Source: Paraburkholderia sp. DHOC27
Lineage (GTDB): Bacteria > Pseudomonadota > Gammaproteobacteria > Burkholderiales > Burkholderiaceae
Assembly (NCBI RefSeq): GCF_003429005.1
Contig: NZ_QVQV01000006.1
Coordinates: forward strand, 558,001-622,000
Direction of reading: 5' to 3'
Length of the DNA: 64,000 nucleotides
A model generated the notes under the pieces. It had not been told where the DNA came from, did not search any database, and saw nothing but the letters and a program-made list of their open reading frames with translations. Both the position numbers and the translations under genes were made by a program. Position 1 is the stretch's first letter. Every line of letters starts with the position of its first letter. Shown here piece after piece: positions 12,602 to 21,211 of this stretch.

Positions 12602-13798
12602 TTAAACGCGGGCGCGAATCAGGTCGGCGAGGCGAGCCACGCCTTCGTCGATTTTGGCCGGCGGCACGGTGACGAACGACAGGCGCAGGGTGTTGGCCTG
12701 GGCTTCATCTGCGTAGAACGGGGCACCCGGCACAAAGGCCACGTTCTGCGCCACGGCTTGCGCGAGCAGCTTCATGCTGTCGATCTGCGCGGGCAACGTC
12801 ACCCACACGAACATGCCGCCTTCCGGCCGATTCCAGCTCACGCCCTGCGGCATGTAGCGTTCGAGCGCCGCCAGCATCGCTGCACATTGATCGCGGTACA
12901 GCGTGCGAATGGTCGGCACGTGCGTGTCGAGAAAGCCGTCCTTCACCACTTCATGCACGATGCGTTGCGTGAAGCTCGGCGTGTGCAGGTCGGTGGCCTG
13001 CTTGGCCTGGACCAGTTTGAAGTGCAGTTCCTCGGGCGCAATGATGTAGCCGACGCGCAGACCCGGCGCCAGTACCTTCGAGAACGAGCCGAGGTGCACG
13101 ATGTGCTCGGGCGCCATCGAAAGCAGCGTGGGCAGCGGTTCGCCCGCGTAGTCGAGCGCGCCGTACGGGTCGTCTTCGATGATCGGGAACGCGGCCGTCT
13201 GCGCCATCTTTGCCAGCGCCTGGCGACGTTCGAGCGGCAGGCGGCGGCCGGTCGGATTCTGGAAGTTCGGTTGCGCGTACAGGAGGCGCGCGCCAGCGGT
13301 CAGCTCGGCGGTGAGCGCCTCGGGGATCAGACCGTGATCGTCCGTGGCGACCTGCACATAGCGCGGCTCGTAGAGCGAGAACGATTGCAGCGCGCCGAGG
13401 TAAGTCGGCGTTTCGACCAGCACGGGGCTATCCGGACAGACGAGGACCTTGCCGAGCAGATCGAGCGCCTGCTGTGAGCCCGTGGTGATCAACACCTGCG
13501 ACGCACGGATCTGTGCGCCGTTCACCGAGTAGCGCGCCGCGACCCATTCGCGCAGCGGCAGATAACCCTCGGTCGCGCTGTACTGCAACGCGGCGGCGGG
13601 CGAATCGCGCAGGATCCGGTCGGAGGCCTCGCGCATCCGTTCAGCGGGGAAGGTGGCCGGCGAGGGCAGGCCGCCCGCGAACGAAATGACCTCGGGCCGC
13701 TCCGTGACCTTCAGGATTTCCCGAATCGCCGAGCTGGTGAGCTTGCGGGCGCGTTCGGACAGTTGCCACGTGGGGGCTTTGAGGTCGCTTTGATTCAT
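12602..13798 (-). CDS. PLP-dependent aminotransferase (class I/II, LysN-like)
   Basis: A 398-residue fold-type I aminotransferase related to 2-aminoadipate and aromatic aminotransferases and to the catalytic domain of MocR regulators. The PLP lysine is in GSFSKVLAPGLRVGYI, and the aspartate partner is in EDDPYGALDY. It has no N-terminal winged helix, so it is an enzyme and not a regulator. The start is supported by an AGGAA just upstream. Genes for a VOC protein upstream and RidA and PhzF downstream run in the same direction. The amino acid used cannot be read from sequence alone. Confidence 0.87.
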   Translation of the reverse strand: MNQSDLKAPTWQLSERARKLTSSAIREILKVTERPEVISFAGGLPSPATFPAERMREASDRILRDSPAAALQYSATEGYLPLREWVAARYSVNGAQIRASQVLITTGSQQALDLLGKVLVCPDSPVLVETPTYLGALQSFSLYEPRYVQVATDDHGLIPEALTAELTAGARLLYAQPNFQNPTGRRLPLERRQALAKMAQTAAFPIIEDDPYGALDYAGEPLPTLLSMAPEHIVHLGSFSKVLAPGLRVGYIIAPEELHFKLVQAKQATDLHTPSFTQRIVHEVVKDGFLDTHVPTIRTLYRDQCAAMLAALERYMPQGVSWNRPEGGMFVWVTLPAQIDSMKLLAQAVAQNVAFVPGAPFYADEAQANTLRLSFVTVPPAKIDEGVARLADLIRARV

Positions 13799-13885
13799 GG
13801 TTTCCTCGACAGGCGCTGCTTGAGCGAATCGTAAAGTTTCGATTATCGCGCGAGTTGCTAGCCCGCGCGCGGAGAAGGGGGCCGG

Positions 13886-14584
13886 TTATTTCAGGGTGCG
13901 CGGACCGTTGGGCGTGTCGAACTCGGCTGTCAGCACCGGGACACCCGCTGCGGCGTCCTGAGTATGCAGTTCGATCAGATGCCCGGCGCCGAGCCAGTCC
14001 AGTTGCGCCTTGAGCGTTTCCGCCTGCGGGTGAAAGCCTTTGAGCGACTTCAACGCCAGTTCCGTTTCCGGCAGCATCTGCGACGGGTGTTGTGGCGTGT
14101 CCCACTGGATCAGCGTGGGCAGCAGGCCATCGCCGACGCCTTCCCAACTCGGGAAGGCGCCATCGTCGGGCACCGTGAGACCCCACGTGAGCGCGCCGCG
14201 CGTCAGCGGCACGACCGGCGGGATGCGCTGCGGATACTGCGCTTGCCAGCGTTGCAAATGCTTCGGACGGTCGACCCGCGCGACCCAATGAGACAGATAC
14301 GGTCCATTCGCGAGCCGCGCATGCGTCTCAGGCGCGTCGAGCGCGAACAGACGCGGACGCGCTTCCGCGCCGCTGCTGGATGCGATGGCGTCCGGATCGA
14401 CCGCGATCACCTCGAGATAGACGCCACCCCACAGATTCAGCAGGCGGTTGTGCGTGCGCATCAACGGATGCGCGCCACCGTTTGTCGGCGCTACGCCAAG
14501 CGTGTCGGTCACGTACTGGGTCCCTTCGTCGAGGGTCCGGGCGGAGATCACGAGATGATCGAGACGGAGCGAACTGGCGGTCAT
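13886..14584 (-). CDS. VOC superfamily glyoxalase-like protein
   Basis: This 232-residue protein starts with a vicinal-oxygen-chelate repeat (LRLDHLVISARTLDEG; paired later with a second half around ELALKSLKGFHP) of the Glyoxalase_3/DUF4062-like type. His in LDHLV and the acidic residue in YLEVIAVD are likely metal ligands. It is first in a minus-strand run with the aminotransferase, RidA and PhzF genes, 87 bases upstream of the aminotransferase, and its start faces the MocR-type regulator gene. The reaction is unknown. Confidence 0.78.
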   Translation of the reverse strand: MTASSLRLDHLVISARTLDEGTQYVTDTLGVAPTNGGAHPLMRTHNRLLNLWGGVYLEVIAVDPDAIASSSGAEARPRLFALDAPETHARLANGPYLSHWVARVDRPKHLQRWQAQYPQRIPPVVPLTRGALTWGLTVPDDGAFPSWEGVGDGLLPTLIQWDTPQHPSQMLPETELALKSLKGFHPQAETLKAQLDWLGAGHLIELHTQDAAAGVPVLTAEFDTPNGPRTLK

Positions 14585-14765
14585 GTTGGCTGATGAAGGC
14601 GGTTGCTGTCGTGCGCGCTGTCTGGACGCGCAAGGTTTGGGTGACGGGTTGGCTGGCCAGTCTGGTCAGCGGGTTTGCCCGGCGAAGTGGAACAGCGAGT
14701 CTCCCGGGCCGCCTGGCGGGGTCGATTGTAATGCGTTGCAGCTTTGTTGATTTCCGCATCAGCCC

Positions 14766-14837
14766 AGATGGCAAACCTCGCGGGCAAACCCGGCGATGAA
14801 ACCGATTGCAAAGCCGGTTGCAAACCCGGTTGTAAAA
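14766..14837. repeat. 12-bp degenerate tandem repeat, about six units
   Basis: Six consecutive 12-base units run from 14766 to 14837. The last three are the clearest: CCGATTGCAAAG (14802), CCGGTTGCAAAC (14814) and CCGGTTGTAAAA (14826). The first three are more degenerate but keep the CAAAC/GAAA ending. The array lies in non-coding DNA between the VOC and MocR-type genes. Confidence 0.75.
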
Positions 14838-14902
14838 CCCGACGGCCAGCGGCTCCGAATCCAGCGCGCCGACGGCATCTCGAAATTCATCTGAGTTTGA
14901 AT

Positions 14903-14957
14903 GTACCGCCCTCCACCTGCACAGTAACGGTACAATCGTCCCAATAATGTTCGGTAC
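14903..14957. promoter_or_regulatory. Three GGTAC half-sites, likely MocR operator
   Basis: CGGTACA occurs as a direct repeat at about 14928-14934 and 14952-14958, 24 bases apart, and an inverted copy (TGTACCG) lies at 14902-14908. MocR regulators typically bind two direct repeats in their own divergent promoter. The first direct copy overlaps a TACAAT (14931-14936) that could be a -10 box, so binding would affect the promoter. Confidence 0.5.
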
Positions 14958-14971
14958 AGTTGGAGCCCGTT

Positions 14972-16426
14972 ATGTCCGTCCCGCTCGACCAGATTCCCGC
15001 GCCGCACGACGCTTCCGCGCTGACGCTGGTGGATCAGCTCGTCCAGTGGGGGCGCCGCCGCATCGAAGAGCGCGTGTTCCGCGCCGGCATGCGCATGCCG
15101 TCCATCCGCAAGCTGGCGCTGGATAAAGGCGTGTCGCGCTTCACGGTGGTCGAGGCGTATGAGCGCCTGGTTGCGCAGGGCTATCTGGATTCGCGGCGCG
15201 GCTCCGGCTTTTATGTACGCGAACGCCTCGCCGCGCCGATGCCCGGCGAACGTCGCCCGAGCACCGAGCCCACCGCAGCGCCGAACACGATCGACGTTGT
15301 CTGGCTGCTGCGCAACATGCTGCAAACCTCGACCAGGCCCGAGCGCGGGCCGGGGCTCGGCTATCTGCCGAGCCGCTGGCTCGACGGCGACCTCATCACG
15401 GGCGCGCTGCGCACGCTGGGGCGGCAAAGCGGTGCGCAGATGCTGGGTTTCGGCACGGCGCAAGGCTTTTTGCCGTTGCGTCAGCAGTTGCAGACGCGCC
15501 TCGAGGAACTGGAAATCGGCGCCTCGCCCGAGCAGATCGTCATGAGTTCTGGCGTCACGCAGTCCATCGACCTGATCGCGCGCATCTTCGTGCAGCCGGG
15601 CGACGCGGTGATCGTGGGCGATCCGGCGTGGTTCCAGATGTTCGGGCGCTTCGCGTCGCAGGGCGCGCGCCTCGTCGGCATGCCGTACACGCCGGAGGGC
15701 CCCGATCTGGACGCGCTCGAGGTGCTGGTGCAGACATGGCGCCCGAAAATGCTGGTGATCAACTCGGTTTTGCAGAATCCGACCGGCACTTCGCTGACCG
15801 CCGCGCAGGCGTTTCGCATCCTGCGTCTGGCCGAAGAATACGATTTCATCGTGGTCGAGGACGACATTTACGGCGACCTGTGTCCGCCCGGCTATCCGGC
15901 CACGCGGCTCGCCAGCCTCGATCAGCTCAAACGCGTCATCTATCTGGGCAGCTTCTCGAAGACGCTCGCGCCGAATCTGCGGGTGGGCTTCATCGCCTGC
16001 GCGCCGGAAGTCGCCAAGGCAGTCACGGACCAGAAGATGCTGGTGGGCATGACGAGCCCCGAACTCAACGAACGGGTGCTCTACAAGATTCTCACGGAAG
16101 GCCACTACCGGCGTCACGTGGAGCGGTTGCGGGCGCGGCTCGACGGCGTGCGCGACAAGGCCGGCCGGATGCTGGAAAAGACCGGTCTGAAGCTGTTTCA
16201 GTCACCGGGCGCTGGTATGTTCTTGTGGGCCGACACGGGTGTGGATTCGGACGTGCTGGCCACCGCCGCGCACGAGGCGGGCTTTCTGCTGAGCCCCGGC
16301 AGCCTGTTCTCGCCGCAGCAGTCGCCCTCCACCTGGACGCGGTTTAATGTGGCCAATTGCGGGGATCCGGAACTGCCGGCGTTCCTGGGCCGCTATCTGG
16401 AAGGTGTCGCGCGGCGCGCCTCTTGA
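14972..16426 (+). CDS. MocR/PdxR-type GntR transcriptional regulator
   Basis: This 484-residue chimeric regulator has an N-terminal GntR winged helix (about residues 15-80; RMPSIRKLALDKGVSRFTVV, EAYERLVAQGYLDSRRGSGFYV). It is fused to an aminotransferase-like domain with NPTG, VEDDIYGD and the PLP lysine in GSFSKTLAPNLRVGF. MocR proteins sense PLP or an amino-acid adduct and do not usually catalyse transamination. An ATG at 14972 with GGAG six bases upstream is the start; an in-frame TTG at 14960 is unlikely. Its divergent neighbours include a stand-alone aminotransferase, the usual kind of target. Confidence 0.9.
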   Translation: MSVPLDQIPAPHDASALTLVDQLVQWGRRRIEERVFRAGMRMPSIRKLALDKGVSRFTVVEAYERLVAQGYLDSRRGSGFYVRERLAAPMPGERRPSTEPTAAPNTIDVVWLLRNMLQTSTRPERGPGLGYLPSRWLDGDLITGALRTLGRQSGAQMLGFGTAQGFLPLRQQLQTRLEELEIGASPEQIVMSSGVTQSIDLIARIFVQPGDAVIVGDPAWFQMFGRFASQGARLVGMPYTPEGPDLDALEVLVQTWRPKMLVINSVLQNPTGTSLTAAQAFRILRLAEEYDFIVVEDDIYGDLCPPGYPATRLASLDQLKRVIYLGSFSKTLAPNLRVGFIACAPEVAKAVTDQKMLVGMTSPELNERVLYKILTEGHYRRHVERLRARLDGVRDKAGRMLEKTGLKLFQSPGAGMFLWADTGVDSDVLATAAHEAGFLLSPGSLFSPQQSPSTWTRFNVANCGDPELPAFLGRYLEGVARRAS

Positions 16427-16594
16427 AATCACGCCGATAGTACCCAATTAGGCGCGAAACCGTGTGGGCGGCCGCGTGTGCCGGATCCGCGTCCGGGTCC
16501 GCTACGACACGCCTGACGCAGCATCAACGGCGCCTGGCGCTTCGTGGCCTCGCTTAACTGAATCAACCGCTACAAACAGAGAGGAAGTCTGACC

Positions 16595-18493
16595 ATGGCA
16601 CAAGAAACCATGAGCTTTCAGGCAGAAGTGAAGCAGCTTCTGCAACTGATGATCCATTCGCTGTACAGCAACAAGGAAATTTTCCTCCGCGAGCTGATCT
16701 CCAACGCCTCGGATGCCGCTGACAAACTGCGCTTCGAAGCCATCGAAAACAACGCCTTGTACGAAAACGATCCTACTTTGCGGATCCGCATTTCGTACGA
16801 CAAGGCCGCGCGCACCATCACCATCGACGATAACGGCATCGGCATGAGCCGCGACGAGGCGGTTTCGCACCTTGGCACGATCGCCCGTTCGGGCACCAAG
16901 GAATTCTTCGGCAAACTGTCCGGCGACCAGCAGAAAGATGCAGCGCTGATCGGCCAGTTCGGCGTGGGTTTCTATTCGGGCTTCATCGTCGCGGACAAGA
17001 TCACGGTGGAATCGCGCCGTGCCGGTTTGCCGGCGTCGGAAGGCGTGCGCTGGGAAAGCGCGGGCGAGGGCGATTTCGCGGTGGAGACGATCGAGCGCGC
17101 CCAGCGCGGCACGACCATCACGCTGCATCTGCGCGCGGACGAAGACGAACTGCTGTCGTCGCACCGTCTGAAGTCGATCATCCAGAAGTACTCGGATCAC
17201 GTCGCGCTGCCCATCCTGATGAAGAAAGAGGAATGGGACGCGGAAAAGAGCGAGATGGTCACGAAGGACGAGGACGAGACCGTCAATCAGGCCAGCGCAC
17301 TTTGGACGCGCGCGAAGAACGACATCACCGACGAGCAGTACAAGCAGTTCTATCAGCACCTCTCGCACGACCATCAGGACCCGCTGACGTGGACGCACAA
17401 CCGTGTCGAGGGCCGCAGCGAATACACGCAATTGCTGTACGTGCCGGGTGCCGCGCCGTTCGACATGTGGAACCGCGATCATCGCGGCGGGCTGAAGCTG
17501 TATGTGAAGCGCGTGTTCATCATGGACGACGCCGAGCAACTGTTGCCCACGTATCTGCGCTTCGTGAAAGGCGTGGTGGATTCGAGCGATCTGCCGCTCA
17601 ACGTTTCGCGCGAAATCCTCCAGGAAAGCCGCGACGTCAAGGCGATCCGCGAAGGTGTGACCAAGCGTGCGCTGTCGATGCTCGAAGAGCTGGCCAACGC
17701 CGATAACGACGCCGACAAGGAAAAGTACGCCAAATTCTGGCAGGAATTCGGTCAGGCGTTGAAGGAAGGCATTGGCGAAGACTTCGCCAACAAAGACCGG
17801 ATCGCCAAGCTGCTGCGCTTTGCTTCGACGCATACGGATTCGACGGAGCAGAACGTGTCGCTGGCGGATTACGTCGCGCGCATGAAGCCCGAGCAAAGCA
17901 AGATCTACTACGTCACCGCCGACACGTTCCAGGCCGCCACGCATAGCCCGCATCTCGAAGTGTTCCGCAAGAAGGGCGTGGAAGTGTTGCTGCTGACCGA
18001 CCGCGTGGATGAATGGATGCTGTCGTTCCTCACCGAGTTCGACGGCAAGCCGCTGCAAAGCGTGGCACGCGGCGACCTCGATCTCGGCGCGCTGAACGAT
18101 GAGGAAAAAGAGGCGCAGGAAAAGGTCAGCGAAGAACTGAAGCCGCTGGTCGAGAAGATGAAGGAAGCGCTGAAGGACAAGGCCAAGGACGTGCGTCTGA
18201 CGTTCCGCCTGACCGATTCGCCGTCATGCCTCGTTGCGGACGACGGCGAGATGAGCGGCTACCTGCAACGCATGCTGAAGGCCGCGGGTCAGCAGGCACC
18301 GTCGTTCCATCCGATCCTGGAAGTGAACCCGGAGCATGCGCTGGTGAAGGGCCTGCATGCGGACAGCGCGAACTTCGACGACTGGTGCCATCTGTTGTTC
18401 GATCAGGCGCTGCTCGCTGAAGGGGGCGCGCTGGAAGATCCGGCGAGCTTCGTCAAGCGGACCAATGCGTTGCTGCTGGCGCGTGGTGGTTGA
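16595..18493 (+). CDS. htpG: Molecular chaperone HtpG (Hsp90)
   Basis: Bacterial Hsp90, 632 residues, cytoplasmic. The N-terminal GHKL ATPase has RELISNASDAADKLR, DNGIGMS and GQFGVGFYSGF. The middle domain carries the catalytic-arginine region LNVSREILQESR, and a C-terminal dimerisation domain follows. The short length and lack of an acidic linker separate it from eukaryotic Hsp90. The start ATG follows AGAGAGGAAG. I could not find a convincing sigma-32 promoter in the 168 bases upstream. A classic intrinsic terminator lies about 50 bases downstream. Confidence 0.97.
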   Translation: MAQETMSFQAEVKQLLQLMIHSLYSNKEIFLRELISNASDAADKLRFEAIENNALYENDPTLRIRISYDKAARTITIDDNGIGMSRDEAVSHLGTIARSGTKEFFGKLSGDQQKDAALIGQFGVGFYSGFIVADKITVESRRAGLPASEGVRWESAGEGDFAVETIERAQRGTTITLHLRADEDELLSSHRLKSIIQKYSDHVALPILMKKEEWDAEKSEMVTKDEDETVNQASALWTRAKNDITDEQYKQFYQHLSHDHQDPLTWTHNRVEGRSEYTQLLYVPGAAPFDMWNRDHRGGLKLYVKRVFIMDDAEQLLPTYLRFVKGVVDSSDLPLNVSREILQESRDVKAIREGVTKRALSMLEELANADNDADKEKYAKFWQEFGQALKEGIGEDFANKDRIAKLLRFASTHTDSTEQNVSLADYVARMKPEQSKIYYVTADTFQAATHSPHLEVFRKKGVEVLLLTDRVDEWMLSFLTEFDGKPLQSVARGDLDLGALNDEEKEAQEKVSEELKPLVEKMKEALKDKAKDVRLTFRLTDSPSCLVADDGEMSGYLQRMLKAAGQQAPSFHPILEVNPEHALVKGLHADSANFDDWCHLLFDQALLAEGGALEDPASFVKRTNALLLARGG

Positions 18494-18543
18494 ATCGCAG
18501 ACGCGGACTTGTACGCTTACGCGTAGAACCAGTTTGACAGGTT

Positions 18544-18576
18544 AAAAATGCGCTGCTTCGGCAGCGCATTTTTTTT
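18544..18576 (+). terminator. Intrinsic terminator of htpG
   Basis: AATGCGCTGC (18547-18556) pairs with GCAGCGCATT (18561-18570) across a TTCG tetraloop. A5 precedes the stem and a T run follows, so it could work in both directions. Confidence 0.9.
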
Positions 18577-18685
18577 GAATCGCCCGTTGAGCGAATTGGC
18601 TCTTGCGAGTTCAAGCGCAAGGCATTTATCCGACGTGCTGGATCAAGCAGACTTCACGCTCGTTCCATTGCGAACGTTCAATGGC

Positions 18686-18952
18686 TCACGCCCCGTGAGC
18701 GGAGCCGTGCAAGTGACGAACTTGCGACAACACCGACCCTGCCAGTTCCTTCGCTTCGTGACACGCATTGTGGTCGCCCAATACCTTGGCCGCGAGACTG
18801 CCTATGGCCGCGCTGGTTTGCTTGGCCGTGTGATGTTGCGCCAGCGCGGAACCCGCCAGTTCTTTTTCCGTGTGAAGCGTGCCGTGTTTTGCCAGCACGA
18901 CGGCGGCCAGATGCGCGATGCGATCAGAGGTTTCTTTTCCGTTGTTATTCAA
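18686..18952 (-). CDS. Small protein with two internal repeats
   Basis: This 88-residue protein of unknown function consists of two copies of about 36 residues. The first reads IAHLAAVVLAKHGTLHTEKE then LAGSALAQ; the second reads IGSLAAKVLGDHNACHEAKE then LAGSVLSQ. The charged, alanine-rich repeats suggest helical hairpins. There is one cysteine and several histidines, but no signal peptide. The internal repeat at the protein level argues that the frame is coding. It is flanked by the htpG terminator and by AT-rich DNA in front of the TPR genes. I do not recognise the family. Confidence 0.7.
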   Translation of the reverse strand: MNNNGKETSDRIAHLAAVVLAKHGTLHTEKELAGSALAQHHTAKQTSAAIGSLAAKVLGDHNACHEAKELAGSVLSQVRHLHGSAHGA

Positions 18953-19267
18953 ACCCTACTCCTTGATAGTTTTCCTGTTTTTACGAGGCGAAATTAAGAA
19001 CGCGGATTCCATGTTGCGACCTCAATGCCGCGACTTCAAAACCTCGCCGTTATTCAAAGCGCTCGTTTGGCCAAACGAAAATTAATTATGGTTTACTAAC
19101 TAAACGTTGGCAATCGCGATAAATTGAGATTTGAATATGAGATGCGCGAGCGCAAAGCAGGCCTATTCTGTGAAGTTCCCGTTTTGCCTGTCCGATCAAG
19201 CATCGCTTTCACGAGCCTGAACGCCGACAGTGCAACGCACGTCTTCCTGTCTCTGGCTGTTTCGCTC
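18953..19267. other. AT-rich divergent intergenic region
   Basis: These 315 bases separate the small repeat protein from the first TPR gene. The stretch 18950-19140 is clearly richer in A and T than its surroundings. It holds a perfect 16-base palindrome (listed separately) and the inverted repeat GTTTA-CTAAC-TAAAC at 19091-19105. An open frame continues upstream of the TPR start to 19124 but looks non-coding. Confidence 0.6.
19063..19078. promoter_or_regulatory. Perfect 16-bp palindrome
   Basis: TCGTTTGGCCAAACGA is fully self-complementary and lies in AT-rich DNA between divergent genes, 190 bases before the TPR gene start. It looks like a dimeric regulator site; the protein is unknown. Confidence 0.5.
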
Positions 19268-21106
19268 ATGTCTGAATCCCATTCCGCAAGCTCATTTCAT
19301 CCTGTATACGTCGTCTGGTCGACCTTGCGCGAGCAGGGTTTCGAAGCCGCCCAGCAGCGCGCCATTGCGCTGGCTCAAGAGGGCACGACGCCGCAGTTGC
19401 ATGCGGATCTGTGCGCAAGTGCGGAACATTTCGAGCAGGCGTATCACAGCGCATCCATGGCGCCCGGCGAGCGTGAAAGCGGCGCGCGCTATGCGCGACT
19501 GGCGTTGTTTGCCGACGCGCTCGGCAAGCCCGCGCACGCGAAGCACTTCAGTGAGCTGGCGGTGAGTGCTCAGCCCGAAGCAAAGACGGTCGAATGGCTG
19601 GTGTGGCTGATCGACGACTGCGCTGCGTGGTCAGCGGCGGCGCATCTGCTGCGAGCCTACGAGCGTCACGCGCCGCACGATGCCCGCGCCCCCTGGTGGC
19701 TGGGTGTCTGCGCCGACCACCTGCCGCACGCAGAAGCGCGGACCGAGCGACGCGAGGCGCTTGCCCGCGCGTTCGTGCTCGATCCGCAGATTCATCCGTT
19801 GCTGCCGTTGCATCTCGCGCTGGCATACCGGGAGACGCGTGATTGGGACGCGGTCGAGCGTGTGTGCCGCGCTGTTCTTGCAACCCGTCCCGACGACGCG
19901 GAAATGGCATGGCAGCTGAGCCACGCGCAGTGGCAGCGCAACGACGCCGCGGCTGCAGAAGCGACCATGCGCGCAGTCGATGCCGCCGCGCCGGGCAACC
20001 CGGCAGTGCTCGCCGCGATTGGTCAATACGTGACCGAACAGGGGCGTTACGCCGATGGCGAAACCGCCTTGCACGCCGTGCTTGCGGTGGACCCCGCCAA
20101 CCCAACGGCCGCCGTCGATCTGGCGGAGCTCGAATTGCGGCGCGGCGACTGGACGGCCTCATGGCCGCGATACGAGGGACGACTGGGGCGCGACGATCGC
20201 ACGGACAACAACGTCGTCATGGTGATGGCGCGTCTTGCGCCACGCTGGCGCGGCGAGCCGCTTGCCGGCAAGACGCTGATGGTGCACAGCGAACAGGGCA
20301 ATGGCGACGATATCCAGATGGTGCGCTTCGTGCCCGAACTCGCGGCACGCGTGCATGACGAGGGCGGCCGGCTCGTGCTGGCGGTGCGTCGGGCGCTGCA
20401 ACCGCTGTTCGCACGTTTCTATGCGGACTGCGTATCCATCGAAGACGGTCCGCTTGGCGAGCCGCATTACGGTCTGCCGATGATGAGCCTGCCGTTTGCG
20501 CTTGGCTTGCAGTCCAGCGCGGTGAACGGGGCTCCTTACCTGCATGCGGACTCGGAGCGCGTCGCACAGTGGCGCGAGCGCGTTCATACCAGCGCGCAAA
20601 ATGCACGAGATGCGCACGGTGCCCGTGAGGCCGCGTTGCAAATCGGGCTGGTGTGGTCCGGCAGTCCGACGCACCGGCGCGACGCGAAGCGCTCCATTGC
20701 CCTTGCCGAACTGGCGCCGGTCCTCGCACTGCCAGATGTCGTATTTCACCCGCTGACACCGGGGCGCAGCGCCGACGTAGCCATGCTCCATGCACAGGGC
20801 TGCCGCGTGCGCGATTTGACCGATCAATACGCGGCGGGCTTCGACGACGTCGCAGCGCATGTCACGGCGCTCGACGCGCTGCTCACCATCGACAGCGCGC
20901 CCCTGCATCTGGGCGGCGCGCTCGGCACGCCGGTGCTGGGCATGCTCGATCACGTGTCGCATTGGTGTTGGGGCAATGCAGAGCAACAGTCGTGGTACGA
21001 CTCCGTGGAGTTGTTCCGGCAACCCGCGCCGGGCGCGTGGGCACCGGTGGTCGAGCGTGTGGCCGCGCGGCTGGAGGCACTCAAGCGCCAGGTCGCGAAC
21101 CGCTGA
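19268..21106 (+). CDS. TPR protein with glycosyltransferase-like C-terminus (first copy)
   Basis: A 612-residue soluble protein. The N-terminal half holds tetratricopeptide-type helices (for example AEMAWQLSHAQWQRNDAAAA and the unit that follows, TEQGRYADGETALHAVLAVD). The C-terminal half resembles the GT-B fold of family 9/41 transferases: HSEQGNGDDIQMVRF, then LVWSGSPTHRRDAKRS, then LLTIDSAPLHLGGALGTPVL. It probably adds sugar to a protein or polysaccharide, but the donor and acceptor are unknown. The ATG at 19268 was chosen because upstream residues look non-coding. A related gene follows 105 bases downstream, suggesting an old tandem duplication. Confidence 0.75.
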   Translation: MSESHSASSFHPVYVVWSTLREQGFEAAQQRAIALAQEGTTPQLHADLCASAEHFEQAYHSASMAPGERESGARYARLALFADALGKPAHAKHFSELAVSAQPEAKTVEWLVWLIDDCAAWSAAAHLLRAYERHAPHDARAPWWLGVCADHLPHAEARTERREALARAFVLDPQIHPLLPLHLALAYRETRDWDAVERVCRAVLATRPDDAEMAWQLSHAQWQRNDAAAAEATMRAVDAAAPGNPAVLAAIGQYVTEQGRYADGETALHAVLAVDPANPTAAVDLAELELRRGDWTASWPRYEGRLGRDDRTDNNVVMVMARLAPRWRGEPLAGKTLMVHSEQGNGDDIQMVRFVPELAARVHDEGGRLVLAVRRALQPLFARFYADCVSIEDGPLGEPHYGLPMMSLPFALGLQSSAVNGAPYLHADSERVAQWRERVHTSAQNARDAHGAREAALQIGLVWSGSPTHRRDAKRSIALAELAPVLALPDVVFHPLTPGRSADVAMLHAQGCRVRDLTDQYAAGFDDVAAHVTALDALLTIDSAPLHLGGALGTPVLGMLDHVSHWCWGNAEQQSWYDSVELFRQPAPGAWAPVVERVAARLEALKRQVANR

Positions 21107-21211
21107 AGAGCCGGGCGCTGAGCGGCGGACCCCTAAACCGTCCGCGCAAGACAGCGCCCCAATCAACCCCTGATCTCTACGTCCACATCGGATCTCCTGT
21201 CCGCGCCTGCC

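Larger units (their letters stand above)
14585..14971. other. Divergent control region VOC/MocR
   Basis: The 387 bases between the divergent VOC and MocR-type genes hold no supported gene. They contain a 12-bp tandem repeat (14766-14837) and three copies of a GGTAC core near the regulator start, both listed separately. Confidence 0.6.

Noticed and set aside
14759..16117. 452-codon antisense frame over the MocR-type gene, with a GF-repeat end
   Set aside because: The frame is a shadow of the regulator; the GF repeat is only the translation of the 12-bp tandem repeat.
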